64,000 bases of DNA from Stutzerimonas stutzeri (GTDB lineage Bacteria > Pseudomonadota > Gammaproteobacteria > Pseudomonadales > Pseudomonadaceae): positions 4,168,001 to 4,232,000 of the forward strand of contig NZ_CP036186.1 in assembly GCF_015291885.1 (NCBI RefSeq), given 5' to 3'. The translations under genes were made by a program, and so were the position numbers. Each line of letters begins with the position of its first letter. Position 1 is the first letter of the stretch. Positions 60,616 through 64,000 of the stretch are shown here, one piece after another. The notes under the pieces were generated by a model that worked only from the letters and a program-made list of their open reading frames with translations, made no database searches and was not told the DNA's origin.

Positions 60616-61647
60616 ATGCAGGAGAGAAACGTTTGGGTTGATTATGCCAAGGCGATCGGGATCATTCTTGTTGTCTACGGGCATGTCGCGCGAGGCGTAT
60701 TCAATGCCGGGTTGCCGATGGATGAGGCGCGATTCGTGCTGGTCGACAGCATCATCTACAGCTTTCACATTCCGCTGTACTTCTTCCTGTCGGGTTTATT
60801 CTTCTTCGATTCGTTGCAGAAGCGGGGCCGGGGCGGGTTGATCATCAACAAGGTCGACACAATCGTCTATCCCTTTATTGTCTGGTCTTTACTACAAGGT
60901 CTGTTCGAAGTCGTCCTGTCGAATTACACGAACGGTCAGGTCACCTTGGTTGAGGTGTTCTCGCTGCTCTGGATGCCGCGAGCGCAGTTCTGGTTCCTGT
61001 ACGCTCTGTTTCTGGTGTTCGTGGTTTGTGCGTTTCTTTATGCGCGGGCAGATCGGCGCTATTTCTTGCCATTCGTGGTCCTGTTTGGCTTGCTGTATGT
61101 CTTCCAGCAGGATCTGACGGTAAACAACATGACCCGCTTTATCCTGGGCAACACCGTCTTCTTCGCATTGGGCGTCTGGTTCAACGAGGTCAAGGCGTTC
61201 TTCCTCGCGCGTTATACACAGCTGACATTATTTTTCGGTGCGCTGTTCATCCTGGGGCAGTACCTGTTTCATGTGACCTTCGGTCTGAACTATGCCGATG
61301 GCGGCATGGCGGTACTCGCGCTTGCAACCATATCCATCTTTTTCATGATCGCGTTGTCGATGTGGCTAGGTCAGTTTCGCGTGGATTGGTTTCTGTTCAT
61401 CGGCGCTTCGTCGATGACGATCTACCTGATGCATATTCTGGCCGGTAGCGGGGTGCGGGTAATACTCAGCAAATTCCTCGGTATTGATTCAATCACAGCG
61501 CATCTGATTATCGGAACGCTGATCGGTACGGCGGCTCCGTTGTTGGCGCAAGTCGTGATCAATCGCTACAAACTGTACTTCTTGCTTACCCCGCCCAAGC
61601 AGATTTCGGCATCTCAGTTCCATATGCGCAAGGCTGTTGTCCACTAG
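60616..61647 (+). CDS. Acyltransferase-3-family membrane protein
   Basis: 343 residues with about ten membrane segments. The N-terminal motif WVDYAKAIGIILVVYGHVAR contains the conserved His of acyltransferase-3 enzymes, and SFHIPLYFFLSGLFF follows. The family transfers acetyl or other acyl groups onto LPS, exopolysaccharide, peptidoglycan or Nod-type oligosaccharides. The gene starts 15 bp after AAGGAG. Its stop codon TAG is the base triplet at the left edge of IS copy 2, so the protein seems essentially intact. Confidence 0.85.
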   Translation: MQERNVWVDYAKAIGIILVVYGHVARGVFNAGLPMDEARFVLVDSIIYSFHIPLYFFLSGLFFFDSLQKRGRGGLIINKVDTIVYPFIVWSLLQGLFEVVLSNYTNGQVTLVEVFSLLWMPRAQFWFLYALFLVFVVCAFLYARADRRYFLPFVVLFGLLYVFQQDLTVNNMTRFILGNTVFFALGVWFNEVKAFFLARYTQLTLFFGALFILGQYLFHVTFGLNYADGGMAVLALATISIFFMIALSMWLGQFRVDWFLFIGASSMTIYLMHILAGSGVRVILSKFLGIDSITAHLIIGTLIGTAAPLLAQVVINRYKLYFLLTPPKQISASQFHMRKAVVH

Positions 61648-62759
61648 GGAGACACTGCATAAATAGCCAGCCGCCCCCACCCTTGGCACACTGAGCCCCC
61701 TCAACCAGCCCCCTCCATGAGCTTTGTTACGCGCGTGCAGAAGACCTTCTCCGAACTCGAATATACCGGCAAGAAAAAGCAGACTCGCCGAGATCGCTTC
61801 CTGGCTGACCTTGAACAGCTGGTGCCCTGGGCACAAGTGGAGGCGCAAGTGGCGCCGTTCTATAGCGACACCACAGGCAAGCGTGGACGCCCTGCGATTG
61901 GGTTGTCGCGCATGCTGCGCATGTATGTCGTGCAGCAGTGTTTCGGTCTCTCCGATGAAGGTACCGAAGATGCCGTCTACGACAGCCAGGCCATTCGTGG
62001 TTTCATCGGCATCGACCTGGGCCGTGAGTCGGCACCGGATGCCACTACCTTGTTGCGATTTCGCCGCTTGCTGGAAACCCATCAGCTAACGCGGGTGCTG
62101 TTTGAAACGATTAACCAGCATCTGGCCAGCCGGGGTCTGCTGCTCAAGGAAGGCACTATCGTCGACGCTACCCTGATCGCCGCGCCGCCCTCGGTCAAGA
62201 ACCGAGAAGGTAAGCGTGATCCTGAGATGCATCAGGCCAAGAAAGGCAATCAATGGCACTTCGGGATGAAGGCCCACGTTGGTGTCGACGCCACATCGGG
62301 ACTCGTGCACAGCGTGGTAGGGACTGCCGCCAACGTGGCGGATGTCACCCAGGTCGATCAGTTGCTGCACGGCGCCGAAACCTATGTTTCGGGTGACGCT
62401 GGATACACTGGTGCGGCCAAGCGACCGGAGCATGCTGAACGGGACGTTGTCTGGTCGATTGCAGCACGGCCAAGCAGTTACAAACATCACGGCAAAGACA
62501 GCGTGCTGTACCGAGTCAAGCGCAAAGTCGAATACGCCAAGGCGCAGCTGCGTGCCAAGGTCGAGCATCCCTTCCAGGTGATCAAGGTGCGCTTCAATCA
62601 TCGTAAGGTTCGCTACCGTGGACTGGAAAAGAATACGGCGCAGTTGTTCAGTCTGTTTGGGTTGGCCAATCTGGTACTGGCCAAGCGGTATTTGCAACGG
62701 ACGGCGGGATAAGTCCGTCCGAAAGGCGGGGCTGGCCCGCTAATCAGCAAAATCAGGGT
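61645..62759 (+). mobile_element. IS5-family insertion sequence, copy 2
   Basis: Identical over 1115 bp to copy 1 and in the same orientation. TAG lies on both sides of the element (61645-61647 and 62759-62761), compatible with a short target duplication. Insertion is exactly at the stop codon of the acyltransferase gene. The pair could move or recombine the 1.7 kb between them. Confidence 0.92.
61717..62712 (+). CDS. IS5-family transposase (copy 2)
   Basis: 331 residues, identical in sequence to the copy 1 transposase, with the same DDE residues. Identity of the two copies at DNA level implies recent transposition or gene conversion. Confidence 0.95.
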   Translation: MSFVTRVQKTFSELEYTGKKKQTRRDRFLADLEQLVPWAQVEAQVAPFYSDTTGKRGRPAIGLSRMLRMYVVQQCFGLSDEGTEDAVYDSQAIRGFIGIDLGRESAPDATTLLRFRRLLETHQLTRVLFETINQHLASRGLLLKEGTIVDATLIAAPPSVKNREGKRDPEMHQAKKGNQWHFGMKAHVGVDATSGLVHSVVGTAANVADVTQVDQLLHGAETYVSGDAGYTGAAKRPEHAERDVVWSIAARPSSYKHHGKDSVLYRVKRKVEYAKAQLRAKVEHPFQVIKVRFNHRKVRYRGLEKNTAQLFSLFGLANLVLAKRYLQRTAG

Positions 62760-63179
62760 AGAAATCGGCCCAAGAAACGCAGAATAAGGCCGGTAGGTTG
62801 AAAAAACCGGGTTGAAAAAGGGGGACGGTGAGAATTGGCTAATTGTTCAGCGTCTCCTTAGGTAAAGCGGAGGCCGGCGATGATGGGCGCAGTGCCATTA
62901 CCGGGCAACTGCCTCCGGTCTTCCATTGCGGCACAAAGCGCAAACGGTTTCGCATATCTGTAAAAAACCGGCTGATCGCTTGGAGTCACTCGCTCTGCTG
63001 AGTGCTCCACGAAGGGGGGGAGCACCTGCGGATGCGATGCTGAGCCACACCAATTGAGTCATTCCTCCCACATGGAGCGGCGGTTATGTCCGTCTGCCGC
63101 TTCGCAACCGGGTACGACATAGTCACCCGCTGGCTGCGAGCTCGGAGCTACTCCAGAAGCAACCTGCCATCCGCCCCGC
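62760..63179. other. 420-bp non-genic region after IS copy 2
   Basis: No credible gene. A stretch GGGGGACGGTGAGAATTGGC near 62820 has the look of a further RAYT-type repeat family, with a different core from the two seen earlier; only one copy is visible. The remainder is featureless. Confidence 0.4.
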
Positions 63180-63905
63180 TTAAGGCTGGCCAGCCATGAT
63201 CCTCTCGACCTCACCCTCGGCCTGCAGATGCTCGAAGGCAGCCTGAGTGCGCAGCACGGTGTCGTCATCGGTTTGCGGGCTATAGGCCATGTAGAGCTGC
63301 GTCGAGGTGTTGGGGCTGAAGACTTTTTCGACAGAGGCTGGGTCCACGCCGGCTTCTTCGCACAGGGCGAGCATGTCCTGTTCGGGCATTGGCACCAGGT
63401 CGACCTGACCGTTGAGCAGGCGCTTGAAGTTGTCGCTGTTGTGAGCGGCGACGACGACCTTGGTAAAACCATTGGCCTGCAAGTACTGGTGACGAACATC
63501 CTCACGCATCACCCCGACGCGATACGCCTTTGCCGACTCCAGATCCGGCACCAGGATGTGGTCTCGTTCGCGCAGTTTGTAGAAGTGGTATTCGATGCGC
63601 ATGATCTCGCCCACCCAGCGAAACAATGCCTCACGCTCGCTTGTACGCGCGATCAGGTAGATCAGCACGCCAGGTTCGCTCAGGGCCATGTCATAGGCGC
63701 GTGCCCAGGGGTAAAGGCTGATCTGGTAGTCGTTCAACCCCGCCCGCTGCAGCGTCGCCTCGACCACCCGGCTGGCCGTACCGGCAACCTTGCCGTCTTG
63801 CAGGTAGCTGTAGGCGGTGTCTTCGGTGACCACACGCAGTGGGCCGGCCTGTGCCGTCATGCCGAACAGTCCCAGGAAAAAAGCGATCCAGGCAAACGGG
63901 TGCAT
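63180..63905 (-). CDS. Periplasmic amino-acid-type binding protein (SBP_bac_3-like)
   Basis: 241 residues: signal peptide MHPFAWIAFFLGLFGMTAQA, then a type-2 periplasmic-binding fold with PLRVVTEDTAYSYLQDGKVA, DYQISLYPWARAYDMALSEP, YRVGVMREDVRHQYLQANGF and LLNGQVDLVPMPEQDMLALC. No transporter subunits are adjacent. Stand-alone proteins of this type are common in pseudomonads, some working with signalling proteins. It lies directly downstream of a GGDEF gene in the same direction (20 bp), which supports a signalling link. Confidence 0.8.
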   Translation of the reverse strand: MHPFAWIAFFLGLFGMTAQAGPLRVVTEDTAYSYLQDGKVAGTASRVVEATLQRAGLNDYQISLYPWARAYDMALSEPGVLIYLIARTSEREALFRWVGEIMRIEYHFYKLRERDHILVPDLESAKAYRVGVMREDVRHQYLQANGFTKVVVAAHNSDNFKRLLNGQVDLVPMPEQDMLALCEEAGVDPASVEKVFSPNTSTQLYMAYSPQTDDDTVLRTQAAFEHLQAEGEVERIMAGQP

Positions 63906-63925
63906 CGTGCAGTCCTCGCAGGCAG

Positions 63926-64000
63926 TCAGTCGGAGACACAGTTGCGTCCGTGGGTCTTGCCCCGATAGAGGGCCTCGTCCGCACGACGCAGCAGTTGATC
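63926..64000 (-). CDS. GGDEF-domain protein, C-terminal end (partial)
   Basis: The minus-strand frame enters from the right edge and reads DQLLRRADEALYRGKTHGRN then CVSD and stop. LLxRADxALYxAKxxGRN is the conserved end of diguanylate cyclase GGDEF domains. Only 24 residues are visible; the gene lies upstream of the binding-protein gene with a 20-bp gap. Confidence 0.85.
   Translation of the reverse strand, partial: DQLLRRADEALYRGKTHGRNCVSD

Noticed and set aside
1..64000. tRNA or rRNA genes
   Set aside because: I scanned the intergenic gaps for cloverleaf-like sequence and CCA ends and saw none. A covariance-model scan would settle this.

Overview
The window is high-GC gammaproteobacterial chromosome and looks like the Pseudomonas (Stutzerimonas) stutzeri group. 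Recalled synteny with P. aeruginosa PAO1 supports this: serA/D-2-hydroxyglutarate dehydrogenase, rpiA-ilvA, HAD phosphatase, rppH-ptsP, tauE-lgt-thyA. So does an oprH-phoP-phoQ cluster that closely matches the Pseudomonas one. No rRNA, tRNA or CRISPR array was seen.

Layout. 1-1950: end of a branched-chain amino acid type ABC importer operon (two permeases). 1956-5311: leftward parA-like, thyA, lgt and TauE/SafE genes. 5473-18694: housekeeping core (NRDE protein, ptsP, rppH, HAD phosphatase, ilvA, rpiA, a yegP-like gene, two paralogous SdiA-regulated proteins, an FAH-family enzyme, D-2-hydroxyglutarate dehydrogenase and divergent serA). 18787-22530: two small secreted proteins, an AI-2E family transporter and an OPT transporter. 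22723-25424: a curli-type amyloid cluster (csgD-like regulator, two curlin-repeat proteins, a CsgH-like protein) without csgE/F/G. 25465-28308: oprH-phoP-phoQ, headed by four GTTCAG repeats at exact 11-bp spacing. 28843-35613: an eight-gene Mrp/Mnh-like antiporter operon with three antiporter-type subunits. 35878-38823: cstA-like, a short Cys-Cys-ending protein and an ArsA-like ATPase, tightly coupled. 41030-44492: a polyamine-type periplasmic binding protein overlapping a GGDEF/EAL protein, resembling Vibrio NspS/MbaA. 45570-47300: a three-lipoprotein operon (CsgG-like, DUF4810, DUF799). 47876-51281: a sigma-54 two-component pair divergent from a DUF4168 gene that carries a clear -24/-12 promoter.

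From about 54.1 kb the sequence becomes accessory and scarred. Two REP-associated tyrosine transposase (RAYT) genes each sit between their own inverted repeats. There are remnants of an IS66 transposase and of a filamentous-haemagglutinin/CdiA-type adhesin, a small copper-handling group (His-rich cytochrome c, Cys-rich Csp-like protein, cop-box-like palindrome), and two identical direct copies of an IS5-family element. One copy truncates mobA; the other sits exactly at the stop codon of an acyltransferase. The window ends in a periplasmic binding protein and the tail of a GGDEF gene.

Most promising for follow-up: the cstA/CC-protein/ArsA triad, the NspS/MbaA-like pair, the sigma-54/DUF4168 unit with its possible enhancer palindromes, the three-subunit Mrp operon, and the RAYT/repeat landscape with its captured gene fragments.
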